64,000 bases of DNA from an uncultured Bacteroidota bacterium. Lineage in GTDB: Bacteria > Bacteroidota > Bacteroidia > Bacteroidales > VadinHA17. The position numbers were made by a program, and so were the translations under genes. This document shows positions 35,371-44,750 of this stretch, piece by piece (position 1 is the stretch's first letter; every line of letters begins with the position of its first letter). The stretch spans positions 1-64,000 of the forward strand of contig CAIJYD010000069.1 of the NCBI GenBank assembly GCA_903824785.1, read 5' to 3'. The notes beneath the pieces are model-generated. The model was given only the letters and a program-made list of their open reading frames with translations, searched no databases and had not been told where the DNA came from.

Positions 35371-37293
35371 GTGCAACCAGCCTTTAATATCGAACCTTAT
35401 AAACAGATCCTGACTAAGTATTGGGGATTTGCTTCATTCAAACCTCTCCAGGAGGAGATTATTAAATCTGTTGCCGGAGGAAGGGATACTCTCGGACTCA
35501 TGCCCACAGGGGGCGGAAAATCACTCACTTTTCAGGTTCCGGCTCTAGCTCATGAAGGAATATGTCTGGTTATCACTCCCCTTATTGCACTGATGAAGGA
35601 TCAGATCAGCAGATTGAATAGTCTTGAGATAAAGTCTATAGCTATCCATTCCGGGATGTCGGGAGAGGAGATTGACATAGCTCTTGAGAATGCAATTTAT
35701 GGTGATTATAAATTTCTTTATGTATCGCCTGAGAGAATTTCAACAAGGATGTTTCAGGGTAAGGCAGGAAGGTTAAACCTTTCTCTGGTAGCAATTGATG
35801 AGGCTCATTGCATCTCTCAATGGGGGTACGATTTCAGACCTTCTTATCTCAAAATAGCATCACTCAGGGACCATATTTCCGCGAAAGTTCCTTTCATTGC
35901 CCTTACAGCATCAGCAACTCCCCAGGTTATTGAGGATATTATGCTGAAGCTGGCTTTCAGAGAAAAAAATGTTCTCAGAACCAGTTTCGACAGGAAAAAC
36001 ATTTCATATCTGGTTCGGAAGGTTGAAGATAAGAGCGCCTACCTTATAAAAACACTCCTGAAGGCAAAGGGAAGCGGCATCGTATATGTCCGAAGCAGGA
36101 AAAGATGCAAAGAGGTTGCAGAACTTCTTGTTTCAAACGGCATCAGCGCAGATTTTTATCATGCAGGACTGACGGATGAGCTTCGCGATAAAAAGCAGGC
36201 CTCATGGACCATTGGAGAGACCCGCGTAATTGTTTCGACGAATGCTTTCGGAATGGGTATTGATAAATCTGAGGTTCGGTTTGTAATTCATTGGGATATA
36301 CCTGATTCGATAGAAAACTATTTTCAGGAGAGCGGGAGGGCGGGCCGCGATAACAAGCCTGCATTTGCCGTACTTCTATATTCGCCGGCGGATAAAAGCA
36401 GGCTTACAGATACAATAAGGAAGAAGTTTCCTCCGGTTGAAAAGATAAAAGATACCTATGAGGCGTTATGTAATTTCCTTCAGGTACCCCTTGGCTCAGG
36501 AAAAGACAATGTTTTTGATTTTAATATGTCTGATTTTGTTTCAAAATTCCGGTTACCTGTTATTGAAACTTTTAACAGCCTTCAGTTCCTTCAGCGGGAA
36601 GGTTATGTGGAAATAACCGAGGAGATAAATAATCCATCGAGGGTACATTTTATTGTAAGCCGTGATGATCTTTATAAATTTCAGGTGGCGAATGAATCGT
36701 TTGACGGATTTATAAAACTTCTTCTCAGATCATATACCGGGATGTTCTCCGAATTTGTTCCGATTAATGAAGAGACACTTTCAAGAAAATCAGCTGCCTC
36801 GCGTAACACTATCTACCAGTATCTCATGAAATTGTCTTCGTACAAAATCATTCGATATATTCCAGGTAAAAAGACGGCTCTTGTGATCTTTACTGAGGAG
36901 CGGCTTGAACGTAAGGCATTATTGATATCGCCTGATAATTATCTTCACGTAAAAGAAAAATATGAGGTCAGACTTAACAGGATGATCGAATATGCAGATT
37001 CTGATAACCGTTGCAGGTCGGTAACCCTTCTCGATTATTTTGGTGAAGAGTCTGACCGGTGTGGTATCTGTGATGTATGCCGCGACAGAAATGAGCTGGA
37101 TCTCAGCAAATATGAGTTCGACCTGATTCTTGAAGAGATTAAAACAATACTTGCAGATAAAAATCCTGATGCGGAAGAGCTTGTAAAATTAATCGGTCAT
37201 TCGGAAGATAAAGTAATTAAAGTACTACGCTGGCTGCTCGACCATGATAAAATATTAAAGGATGATGAGATGAAACTCTTCTGGAAGAGTTGA
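35371..37293 (+). CDS. recQ: ATP-dependent DNA helicase RecQ
   Basis: This is a RecQ-family 3'-5' helicase. It has Walker A PTGGGKS at 45-51, DEAHCISQWGYDFRPSY from 143, the motif VI segment ESGRAGRDNKPA, and four zinc Cys residues near the end (NRCRSVT, RCGICDVC). The C-terminus after the zinc site is a short helical region; I do not recognise a typical HRDC domain. The GTG start is the only one compatible with the family's N-terminus. It is transcribed away from guaB. Confidence 0.95.
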   Translation: MQPAFNIEPYKQILTKYWGFASFKPLQEEIIKSVAGGRDTLGLMPTGGGKSLTFQVPALAHEGICLVITPLIALMKDQISRLNSLEIKSIAIHSGMSGEEIDIALENAIYGDYKFLYVSPERISTRMFQGKAGRLNLSLVAIDEAHCISQWGYDFRPSYLKIASLRDHISAKVPFIALTASATPQVIEDIMLKLAFREKNVLRTSFDRKNISYLVRKVEDKSAYLIKTLLKAKGSGIVYVRSRKRCKEVAELLVSNGISADFYHAGLTDELRDKKQASWTIGETRVIVSTNAFGMGIDKSEVRFVIHWDIPDSIENYFQESGRAGRDNKPAFAVLLYSPADKSRLTDTIRKKFPPVEKIKDTYEALCNFLQVPLGSGKDNVFDFNMSDFVSKFRLPVIETFNSLQFLQREGYVEITEEINNPSRVHFIVSRDDLYKFQVANESFDGFIKLLLRSYTGMFSEFVPINEETLSRKSAASRNTIYQYLMKLSSYKIIRYIPGKKTALVIFTEERLERKALLISPDNYLHVKEKYEVRLNRMIEYADSDNRCRSVTLLDYFGEESDRCGICDVCRDRNELDLSKYEFDLILEEIKTILADKNPDAEELVKLIGHSEDKVIKVLRWLLDHDKILKDDEMKLFWKS

Positions 37294-37300
37294 TTGGTCA

Positions 37301-38269
37301 TTAACGCAATATCTTTCTGCTGGAAATTACCGGAGTAATTTTGTCATTCTCAGGCCGCTCAGGTATTCCTAATTCATCAGGACCCGGTCCGATAAATGAG
37401 CTTTTTCTTCCTTTAATTATTATAGCTTTATCGTTGATCTCCACAAAAGCATAGAGTGGGTCTTTGTAAGGAATCGTAAATTTTATCCAGGGAAATTTAC
37501 TGTCAATTTCTTTACTGTACCTAATGGTCCCGTACTTTTCACCAACCCACGAATACGACATACTGTTGATCTGGATATAATTGATCCCGTTGATCTTTGT
37601 GGCATAATCAGTATGATGATGCCCGCTAAAACAGGCAATTATTTTTGTGAATCCGGCTGAGCTGTTCTCATCTTCAAGAATAGTCCGTATCTCTTGCCTG
37701 TTTTCAATCCCCTCGCTCTCGAGTGACTGGTGCGAGAAGATGATAACCGGAAGTTTAGTGGATTTAAGATCGGCAGCCAACCATTTTTTTTGTTCACTGC
37801 CGATGTAGCGTGCATAACCGGAAGCTTTATCAGGTGAAGGGTTCAGATCATTTCCGTCTAGCACGATAAAATGAAAACTATTTTTATCGTAAGAATAATA
37901 TCTGGAGGGAGAATTGAAGAAAGTGGTTACCTGTTCTCTCGTGAAACCGCCATCCATCTCGTGGTTCCCTATTACATGATATTTTGCTCCCGGAAAATTG
38001 TTCCAGATCTTCAGGAAATCAAGGTTGTAATCGTATGGTCTGCAGAAATCTCCGAGCTCTATAATAAAGTCTGGTTTCAATTTGGATGCTTCCATGATAA
38101 ATTCAGTCAGACGGGCATCTGAATCGTGCATAATGTCTTTATGGACATCAGTACAAATTCCGAAGCGGACAGGTTGTGCTGATGTTTTCTCATTCCCTGT
38201 TAAAATGAATGAAATAAGGAAAGCAGTTATCAATATTGAAGTTTGCTTTCTGAAGTCTCTTCCCGCCAT
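37301..38269 (-). CDS. Exported calcineurin-like metallophosphoesterase
   Basis: This 322-residue protein is a calcineurin-like phosphoesterase with the metal-site motifs CTDVHKD, ELGDFCRP, VIGNHEMDG, FSHQS and SGHHHTDY. A Sec signal (hydrophobic residues about 11-26, end TSAQ) sends it to the periplasm. It follows the FAD oxidoreductase gene by 61 bases and ends the minus-strand catabolic locus, tail to tail with recQ. It may remove phosphate from the imported substrate; the true substrate is unknown. Confidence 0.85.
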   Translation of the reverse strand: MAGRDFRKQTSILITAFLISFILTGNEKTSAQPVRFGICTDVHKDIMHDSDARLTEFIMEASKLKPDFIIELGDFCRPYDYNLDFLKIWNNFPGAKYHVIGNHEMDGGFTREQVTTFFNSPSRYYSYDKNSFHFIVLDGNDLNPSPDKASGYARYIGSEQKKWLAADLKSTKLPVIIFSHQSLESEGIENRQEIRTILEDENSSAGFTKIIACFSGHHHTDYATKINGINYIQINSMSYSWVGEKYGTIRYSKEIDSKFPWIKFTIPYKDPLYAFVEINDKAIIIKGRKSSFIGPGPDELGIPERPENDKITPVISSRKILR

Positions 38270-38330
38270 TGCTATACAGATTTTAAATTAATAGGTAATT
38301 GATTATCAAAAGAGATATTTCTGATTCTCT

Positions 38331-40232
38331 TTATTGGCTTTTGGAAGGAACACCTTCCGTCATGAGTTTCTTCAGATCATTCAGGTAATTCTGGTAGACA
38401 TCGCGTGGAGAAGCATTGTTTTTAGTACATATTGATGCCGCCATACCCACAACTTCACCCATCATTCCTCCGGTTCTCATTACTCTTACTGTGCCCAGCA
38501 CAACATGAGTTACGCTTATATTACGTCCTGCCATAAACAGATTGCTGACATTTCGTGAATACAGACACCGGTAGGGTACTGAATATGGCTGAATATCTTT
38601 AATATCGGCTGTAGAGCGGAAAGCTTCTCCTGAAAAGTCTTTAGGTTTTGTAGGATAATGAAGATCAATTCCCCAGGTTGTGGTAAAGGATGCATCGGGG
38701 AAAAGGGTCTGATTAAGAACATCCTGTTCCATAAGGATTACGTCGCCCATAAGACGTCGCGATTCACGTTTTCCTCCTATATAGGCAACCCATGCTAATT
38801 TCTGATGGGCAAATTTTATTTTGTCAATACTTTTGTTTTTCACGAAATCCCAGTTCCCGTAAGTAACACGGAAAGCATAGTCGCGAATGAATTCAACCTC
38901 AGAAATCTGATCGCGGTTAAGTCCTGTTTCCCAATCCCAGTCGCCGCGGGTAACTTTGTGAGCTGTCGTTTCATCGAATTGAACTGCCCAGGGACAGTCG
39001 GGAAACTCTGAAATCTCATCCTGTCTTTCTGCAAACCATTGCACAGATGTTCCCATCACGAGATTATCCTTTATTTCAGGGGCCCGCGACTCTCCGGTCT
39101 CTGCTCTTGCTTCCCTTCCTTCTTTGAAATCGGCGCCTGACAGGTACCCGAGATTTCCATCGCCGGTACAATCAGCAAATAATTTTCCTTTGAATTTAAA
39201 CTCCTTTCCCGAGACAATATTCTTGGCTGTAACAGAAATTATCCGGTCTCCTTCTTTCTCAGCCTGAAAAACATGCGTGTTGAGAAAAAGTTTGATATTA
39301 GGTTCATTTTCAATAACTTCAATTTTCTTAACGTCGTCATAATTACTTGCTGGTCCGGCGTTATGAACCTTTTTCTCGGGGTTGGCGGCAATAATTTCGA
39401 GGATCCTCTTTCCTCTCGGAGAATCCGGATCGCGGTAAGCTTCCCATAACTCCCAATATCCGACTGGCCCTATTTCGTCAACCATTAGACCCAGTTTTGG
39501 ATATGGGGACTGAAATATTAAACCCGACAACCCGACGCGTACCTCAGAGCTATTGTTCCCACCGAGCACAGGTCTGTTTTGTATTAATGCTACTTTGCAA
39601 CCGAGTCGTGCAGCGCTTAATGCCGCACAACTGCCTGCCATACCGCCACCTACAACGACAAGGTCAAATTCGCCGGCATCACCGGGTTCGGATGCAAGTC
39701 CGGAGTTCTTATGGCGGAAATCATTTAATGCTTTTTTTTCAGTGGGAGGTATAAACCGGAGATCTTCTGCGAAAATTATGGCATCACATCTACCTTCAAA
39801 GCCTGTAAGGTCGTGCAAGGAGACTTCATTTCCTCCTTTTTTCAACTGAACTATTCCGCCATCCTGCCAGTGCCAATCAGCACCTTCTGTTCCGAAGGTG
39901 GTATTAAGAGGAACGCCTGCGATCAATAGCTGAAATTTTCCCGGGGTACCTTCTGCACCCCATGGGGCTACCCAGTCACGTGTCCTTACCCAAACCCGAT
40001 AATTATTCTTTGAAGGAATATTAATTGAAGTTTTTGCATCATTTACAGGAATTCCATTTCCATGAGCAAGAATATATGGTGACCCCATTACATCCATTGC
40101 TTGCTGATCGAGTACCCACCCGCCGGGTTCAGAGAAGTTTTCAGCTTCAATGAATATTAATCCCTTAGGATTACTAAATGATGTGCAAAGTGCAATTACA
40201 AAAAGGGCAGCAATTTTTCCGGTCAGTTTCAT
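38331..40232 (-). CDS. Exported FAD-dependent oxidoreductase with N-terminal carbohydrate-binding-like domain
   Basis: This protein of about 633 residues has two parts. Residues about 24-160 (from FIEAENFSEPGGWVLDQQ) resemble a CBM6/35-like beta-sandwich. The rest is an FAD-dependent oxidoreductase of the FAD_oxidored type with the dinucleotide motif VVGGGMAGSCAALSAARLG from about 192 and a second flavin region GADFKEGREARAETGES. I use the ATG at 40232, which starts a signal peptide (MKLTGKIAALFVIALCTSF); the longer start at 40316 overlaps the upstream gene. It is downstream of the PIG-L gene. Substrate is unknown, probably a glycan or sugar derivative. Confidence 0.82.
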   Translation of the reverse strand: MKLTGKIAALFVIALCTSFSNPKGLIFIEAENFSEPGGWVLDQQAMDVMGSPYILAHGNGIPVNDAKTSINIPSKNNYRVWVRTRDWVAPWGAEGTPGKFQLLIAGVPLNTTFGTEGADWHWQDGGIVQLKKGGNEVSLHDLTGFEGRCDAIIFAEDLRFIPPTEKKALNDFRHKNSGLASEPGDAGEFDLVVVGGGMAGSCAALSAARLGCKVALIQNRPVLGGNNSSEVRVGLSGLIFQSPYPKLGLMVDEIGPVGYWELWEAYRDPDSPRGKRILEIIAANPEKKVHNAGPASNYDDVKKIEVIENEPNIKLFLNTHVFQAEKEGDRIISVTAKNIVSGKEFKFKGKLFADCTGDGNLGYLSGADFKEGREARAETGESRAPEIKDNLVMGTSVQWFAERQDEISEFPDCPWAVQFDETTAHKVTRGDWDWETGLNRDQISEVEFIRDYAFRVTYGNWDFVKNKSIDKIKFAHQKLAWVAYIGGKRESRRLMGDVILMEQDVLNQTLFPDASFTTTWGIDLHYPTKPKDFSGEAFRSTADIKDIQPYSVPYRCLYSRNVSNLFMAGRNISVTHVVLGTVRVMRTGGMMGEVVGMAASICTKNNASPRDVYQNYLNDLKKLMTEGVPSKSQ

Positions 40233-40281
40233 ACAGTTATGTTTTACTTTTAACAATGGTCGTTTAAGGTCTGAAAACGGT

Positions 40282-41259
40282 TTAAAGAGGAACGGCATTC
40301 TTAAGTATATATTCATTTAACACAGAAGGAGCAGGGCCAATGTAATGAAAACATTCAGCCCATTCCAGACCGTATTTCGTGCCATTTGCCTTATCAAGAT
40401 CAAGTACAAATTCTTTTATGTAATTAAAGTTGGCTGTCTTATCGTCGTTACCAAGAATTGGCAATTTTTTTCCTTCAGCTGCAAGGCTTTTTCTTAGTCT
40501 CGCGCCGGTATCTCCACCCGGTCCCTGTGTTTTGCAAACGATATTGCTTTCTACCTTTTTATCTATGAATTTGCTGATATCCACAACCCTGTTCACAATC
40601 TGAGGACCTCTGGCGAAATAGTACATTTCAGTAACAGTATGAGGTTTTACAACTTCCAGCTGTTCAGGGTAATCGGTTCCCATACCTGCCATCCAGCGAG
40701 CTGCTTCAACTGCCCTTGCTGTAACATAATGGTCGGGATTTTCTTCATATTGTCCGTATGGATCGTAACAGATCAGAGTATCTATTTTCAGCAGCCTGAA
40801 AAGAAAAATCAGCCTTCCTTTAATCTCCTGAATATTATATTCGTCCATCCTATGGTTGCTGTAATTCAGGTCATAAGTCTTTTCAAGGCCTAAAACTTTT
40901 GCAACAGCCTCATTGTCTTTTTCATTATTTAAAAATCTTTCACCTGTAGTTGCTCCGGAGCCGGCTGCTTCATCGTTTGAAGTTCTGATCAGATACCCGG
41001 TATAACCTTCATAAATAAGTTTAGCCACGGTACCGGCAGCATAAATAGGTATGTCGTCGCAATGGGGTTGTATAACCGCAAGTACTTTTCCCTTATGAGG
41101 TTTACCTTCTGAGAATCTTTCAATTACTACATCAGAAACCTTCTCGGCGGGAGCTTTTTTGTTATCGTTTTTCTGATCTGAAAAGGCCATGGAACCATAG
41201 GCAGCAGGAATAATTGCTCCTAAGGCTAAATTCTTTGAAATAAAATTTCTTCGTTTCAT
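40282..41259 (-). CDS. Tat-exported PIG-L family deacetylase
   Basis: PIG-L/LmbE proteins are zinc-dependent N-deacetylases of amino-sugar derivatives. The metal-binding motif reads PHCDDIP (H66, D68, D69), a variant of the usual PHPDD, and a later His is in the YSNHRMDEY segment. MKRRNFISKNLALGAIIPAA is a twin-arginine signal. The gene lies between the long SelA-like PLP enzyme (47 bases upstream) and the FAD oxidoreductase, so deacetylation could feed the PLP enzyme with a free amine; that is inference. Confidence 0.87.
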   Translation of the reverse strand: MKRRNFISKNLALGAIIPAAYGSMAFSDQKNDNKKAPAEKVSDVVIERFSEGKPHKGKVLAVIQPHCDDIPIYAAGTVAKLIYEGYTGYLIRTSNDEAAGSGATTGERFLNNEKDNEAVAKVLGLEKTYDLNYSNHRMDEYNIQEIKGRLIFLFRLLKIDTLICYDPYGQYEENPDHYVTARAVEAARWMAGMGTDYPEQLEVVKPHTVTEMYYFARGPQIVNRVVDISKFIDKKVESNIVCKTQGPGGDTGARLRKSLAAEGKKLPILGNDDKTANFNYIKEFVLDLDKANGTKYGLEWAECFHYIGPAPSVLNEYILKNAVPL

Positions 41260-41306
41260 AGCTGAATTATTTTTACATGTAAATATAACTTAAAAAGTAA
41301 AAAAAA

Positions 41307-42989
41307 TTACCAGGCATTGCCATTTCTTCGGCCATTATCAGGAATAGCGACAGGTATATTTCTGGTCTTTGAAGAAGATCGCTTTGCTGAGAATTTTGCA
41401 GAGCGGTATTCACCCATATAGAGGATTCCTGAAATAACATCATCAGCAATGGTTCCGGCAAAAGTAAAGAGAATTGAATCACCAGGAGCGTTATAAGTGC
41501 TTAGCATTTTTATCTGATCTCCTTCAATAGTTCCGGCAATATCCTGCATTGAAAAACTGCTTTTATACGATCCCTGAAGCCATTTGCCTTCCTGTTTTTC
41601 GATAAAGAACTGGTGTTCACCTTTACCTGTATAATATTCAACGCTTACATTCCAATGACCTGTAATGTTTGTGGAAGGAACTTTTGTCTCAATATTTTTT
41701 GGTGCCCTTTTCCGTGAAAGTATTTCATAAATTCGTTCAGCAACTGTTTTGTCATCACCGGGCGACATCATATGAGCGCTTAATGAAAGGGAAGTTGTTC
41801 CTGCTTTTTCATCGCTGCGGCAACCAAGGGCAATTCTTGGTTTGTTTTTGGCGAAATCTTCTGCGACCTCTTCAGAGGTAATGTTAAGCTGAGCCGGATC
41901 CCAGGTTATCGTTAGCAAAGCGCTTCTGTTATCGAGACCGGTGGGCTCCTGTAGTTTCGTATTAACGCTTTTTACTGTTTTAATTCTGTCGGAGATATTG
42001 TTGAGCCAGGCGACCCAGTTTTTTTCTTCGCCGGCATGATCGCGCTTTATCCATGCCTCAACGGCAGCGAGCATACCGATATGTTCCTCCTTACCTAATT
42101 TGTTATCGCGACCGGGACCGTGGTGAGGAGAGCTTGCCTGCCAGGCACCCAGAAGAATATCCTTGCGTCCCAGCATAAGTCCTGCACACTGAGGACCGCG
42201 GATTGCTTTCCCTCCACTGTAAGCAACAATTGTAGCGCCACGCTGCAGATGTATATTGGGAATGGAAAGGGTTTCTGCGGCTGCATCTACCAGGACAGGT
42301 ATATTCCTTTGTCTTGCAACAGCGGAGATACTTTCTATTGACAGCGGGCCAATTTCGTATGATGGATGAGCTGATAAGAGATAAATCATTGCTGTACGGG
42401 AAGAGATTGCATCCTGTAGCTCTTCAATAGTATCAACGGTAATAATTCTGACTCCGATATTTCGTATTGCATGGTCATACTGGTTACGTGAATATCCTGG
42501 TGAAATGACTTCGGTTTTTGCGAACCCTTCCAGATTTGGAATACGGATAAGTTTTTCCGGATCTCCATCTGTTACACAGGCTGCTGTAATATGTTTCATA
42601 CCTGCCGAACAGCCTGCAGATACCATACCCCATTCAGCACCTGTCAGATCAGCTAAGCGCTTACCTACTGCCATCGCCAGCTCATCGAGCTGAACAAAAT
42701 TCTGGGCAGCGAAGTCCATTGCCTTTCGTACTTCAGGCAACTCTAAGGAACCACCGATAGCAGTAATGGTACCTCTGCAATTGATAACCGGCTCAACGCC
42801 GATAGACTGATATATCTGGGGACCGGCAATGAGAGGGCCTTCCTGCCCTGGAGTTATTGAGCTGACTGGTAATTCGAAAGGATCAATTCCATTTTCTTTA
42901 AGCGAATTGGAAAAGATAGGTTCCATTGAGAGAAAACTGCCGGCTAATGGTAATGCTGATAACCTTTTAATAATTTCCCTGCGTTTCAT
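41307..42989 (-). CDS. Tat-exported SelA-like PLP enzyme with C-terminal beta domain
   Basis: This is the fourth SelA/DgaE-like PLP enzyme, with the PLP Lys at K261 (AYSGGKAIRGPQCAG) and cofactor Asp at 235 (VDAAAE). It shares with the protein at 3352 the QSIGVEPVINC opening and a C-terminal beta domain of about 100 residues (from NITGHWNVSVEYY). I start at the ATG at 42989 (MKRREIIKRL, twin-arginine motif); an upstream ATG at 43028 lies inside a terminator-like hairpin and would bury the signal. It follows susD and precedes the PIG-L gene. Confidence 0.88.
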   Translation of the reverse strand: MKRREIIKRLSALPLAGSFLSMEPIFSNSLKENGIDPFELPVSSITPGQEGPLIAGPQIYQSIGVEPVINCRGTITAIGGSLELPEVRKAMDFAAQNFVQLDELAMAVGKRLADLTGAEWGMVSAGCSAGMKHITAACVTDGDPEKLIRIPNLEGFAKTEVISPGYSRNQYDHAIRNIGVRIITVDTIEELQDAISSRTAMIYLLSAHPSYEIGPLSIESISAVARQRNIPVLVDAAAETLSIPNIHLQRGATIVAYSGGKAIRGPQCAGLMLGRKDILLGAWQASSPHHGPGRDNKLGKEEHIGMLAAVEAWIKRDHAGEEKNWVAWLNNISDRIKTVKSVNTKLQEPTGLDNRSALLTITWDPAQLNITSEEVAEDFAKNKPRIALGCRSDEKAGTTSLSLSAHMMSPGDDKTVAERIYEILSRKRAPKNIETKVPSTNITGHWNVSVEYYTGKGEHQFFIEKQEGKWLQGSYKSSFSMQDIAGTIEGDQIKMLSTYNAPGDSILFTFAGTIADDVISGILYMGEYRSAKFSAKRSSSKTRNIPVAIPDNGRRNGNAW

Positions 42990-43025
42990 TTTATTGATTA
43001 TTTGTTTATTCATATACAAAAATAA

Positions 43026-43055
43026 CAAAAGGAGATCGTTGTCAATCTCCTTTTG
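43026..43055 (-). terminator. Terminator-like hairpin after susD
   Basis: A 10-bp perfect stem, CAAAAGGAGA with TCTCCTTTTG, has a 10-base loop and is followed on the minus strand by TTATTTTTG. It sits 79 bases after the SusD stop and 36 before the SelA-like start, so it may attenuate transcription between susCD and the downstream enzymes. Confidence 0.7.
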
Positions 43056-43134
43056 CTGTTAAATCAGTGATACAGCTGATATCCTTATAGTGTTAATGTT
43101 TGATTGCGGAGATCAGCTATATCATAAAAGTTTA

Positions 43135-44733
43135 TTAATTCTGACCTGTGCCAGGACCAACATCCCACCACATTCTGCCCTGAAGCAGGTCTACTGTCTC
43201 TTCTGAAAAGCCCTGTCGTGCAATTGCTGCATAGTAATTATCAGGATTTACATTTCGTTCGGCGATTGGAAGAGAGAATCTTCTCCACATTTTTCCTGCA
43301 GTTACATTGCCGGGATAGGAAACTTTTACCCCGAGGGTATTAGTCCAGTTGGCATAATTAAAGACAGGGTATTTAGTGCGTCTCCAGTTGGAATATACTT
43401 CATAATCATTTCCAACCATAGATACCCATTTCTGGGTTGAGATCTGTTCAAGTTGTTGAGCGAACGTTCCTCCTGAAAGATAAGGATTAAGTGCAAGGTA
43501 AGCATCAACAGCAGCAGTGGAGATAACACCTGAGTGAGGCGTTACGGCAGGCCACAATTTCCAATGATCCATAGCTGCGCGAACGCCACTATTATAAGCT
43601 GCTTCTGCAGTAGTACCTACACTCCATCCTCTCAATGCTGCTTCTGCTATTATAAAATAGGCTTCTGCAGGTTCCATGGTTATAATCGGAGCGCCACGGT
43701 CAATAAAAAGGAGAGAAGGTTCAGAGTAAGTATCGAAATCAGTTGGTTTTGAATTGATACTTCCACTTAACATACCTCTCTGTGTTGCAGGGGTATTATT
43801 TGCCGTATAGGTACTTCCGGAAGGCACCCAAACAACAGAAATAACAGGTAAACGAGGATCCTGAGTAGTTTTCAGATAGTCAATGAACTTTGCTGCCCAT
43901 TTGCCACCTTCAACATTATCACCACCCGGGCTTGCATAGTTTCCACTGATCATACCACTTGAATTTGGATTCATCTGGCCTGTAATATTTGCATATTTAA
44001 GATAAGCAATATCAGTACTAGCTGTCATAACACCTCCGGTAACAGCTCTTTCAACCCAGATCTTAGCCTGTGCAGGCTGAACATCTGAAAGACGCATTCC
44101 GAGACGAAGCATCAGGGTATAGCCAAATTTTTTCCATTTTGCTATACTGCCTGCAAAGTATGGATCAGCCGTTCCAAAAACATTTGGCTGGTTGTCATCC
44201 ATAGAAAGAAGAGCGGCACTAAGCTCATTTAACATAGCCGTATAGATACTTTCCTGGGTATCATAAACCGGTTTCAGTACGGTGTTACCTTTCATTGCCT
44301 CGGTATAAGGCAAGTCGCCCATTAAGTCAGTTTGCACATGGAAAGCAAGAATCCTGAGGATTTCACATGCAGCTCTTTTATTCACGTTTTCTGCACCCAG
44401 GATCTGGGTATTTAACTGTAAAATCCTGTTTAATTGATTGTTGTATACATTGAAATCACCGGCTGTACCACCAAAAGCATAGAATTTATCTCCAATTGCG
44501 GGAACTTCCTTGTAAGAAGAATAATACTGAAGGCCCTGGGCAATTGCACCATAGTTTTGAGCTGGTGCGCTAGCCATAACAGCTGCAGTAAAAGAATACT
44601 GAGGGATAACATATTCGATCTGATTTGGATTTTTGTTCAGATCGGCCAGCTCCTGTGTATCGCACGACGGCATAATGGAACCAATGAAAACTGCTCCGGC
44701 CGCATATATAATTTTTAAGAATGTCTTTTTCAT
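43135..44733 (-). CDS. SusD/RagB-type nutrient-binding lipoprotein
   Basis: SusD-like lipoproteins cap a SusC channel and bind the glycan or peptide substrate at the outer surface. The signal ends in MPSC with the lipid Cys at residue 24. The 532 residues show tetratricopeptide-like helices (for example CEILRILAFHVQTDLMGDLPYTEA), matching the SusD-like group 2 pattern. It starts 17 bases after the SusC stop and is translationally linked to it. The substrate specificity cannot be read from sequence. Confidence 0.93.
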   Translation of the reverse strand: MKKTFLKIIYAAGAVFIGSIMPSCDTQELADLNKNPNQIEYVIPQYSFTAAVMASAPAQNYGAIAQGLQYYSSYKEVPAIGDKFYAFGGTAGDFNVYNNQLNRILQLNTQILGAENVNKRAACEILRILAFHVQTDLMGDLPYTEAMKGNTVLKPVYDTQESIYTAMLNELSAALLSMDDNQPNVFGTADPYFAGSIAKWKKFGYTLMLRLGMRLSDVQPAQAKIWVERAVTGGVMTASTDIAYLKYANITGQMNPNSSGMISGNYASPGGDNVEGGKWAAKFIDYLKTTQDPRLPVISVVWVPSGSTYTANNTPATQRGMLSGSINSKPTDFDTYSEPSLLFIDRGAPIITMEPAEAYFIIAEAALRGWSVGTTAEAAYNSGVRAAMDHWKLWPAVTPHSGVISTAAVDAYLALNPYLSGGTFAQQLEQISTQKWVSMVGNDYEVYSNWRRTKYPVFNYANWTNTLGVKVSYPGNVTAGKMWRRFSLPIAERNVNPDNYYAAIARQGFSEETVDLLQGRMWWDVGPGTGQN

Positions 44734-44750
44734 GCTAGTAGATTTTAATA

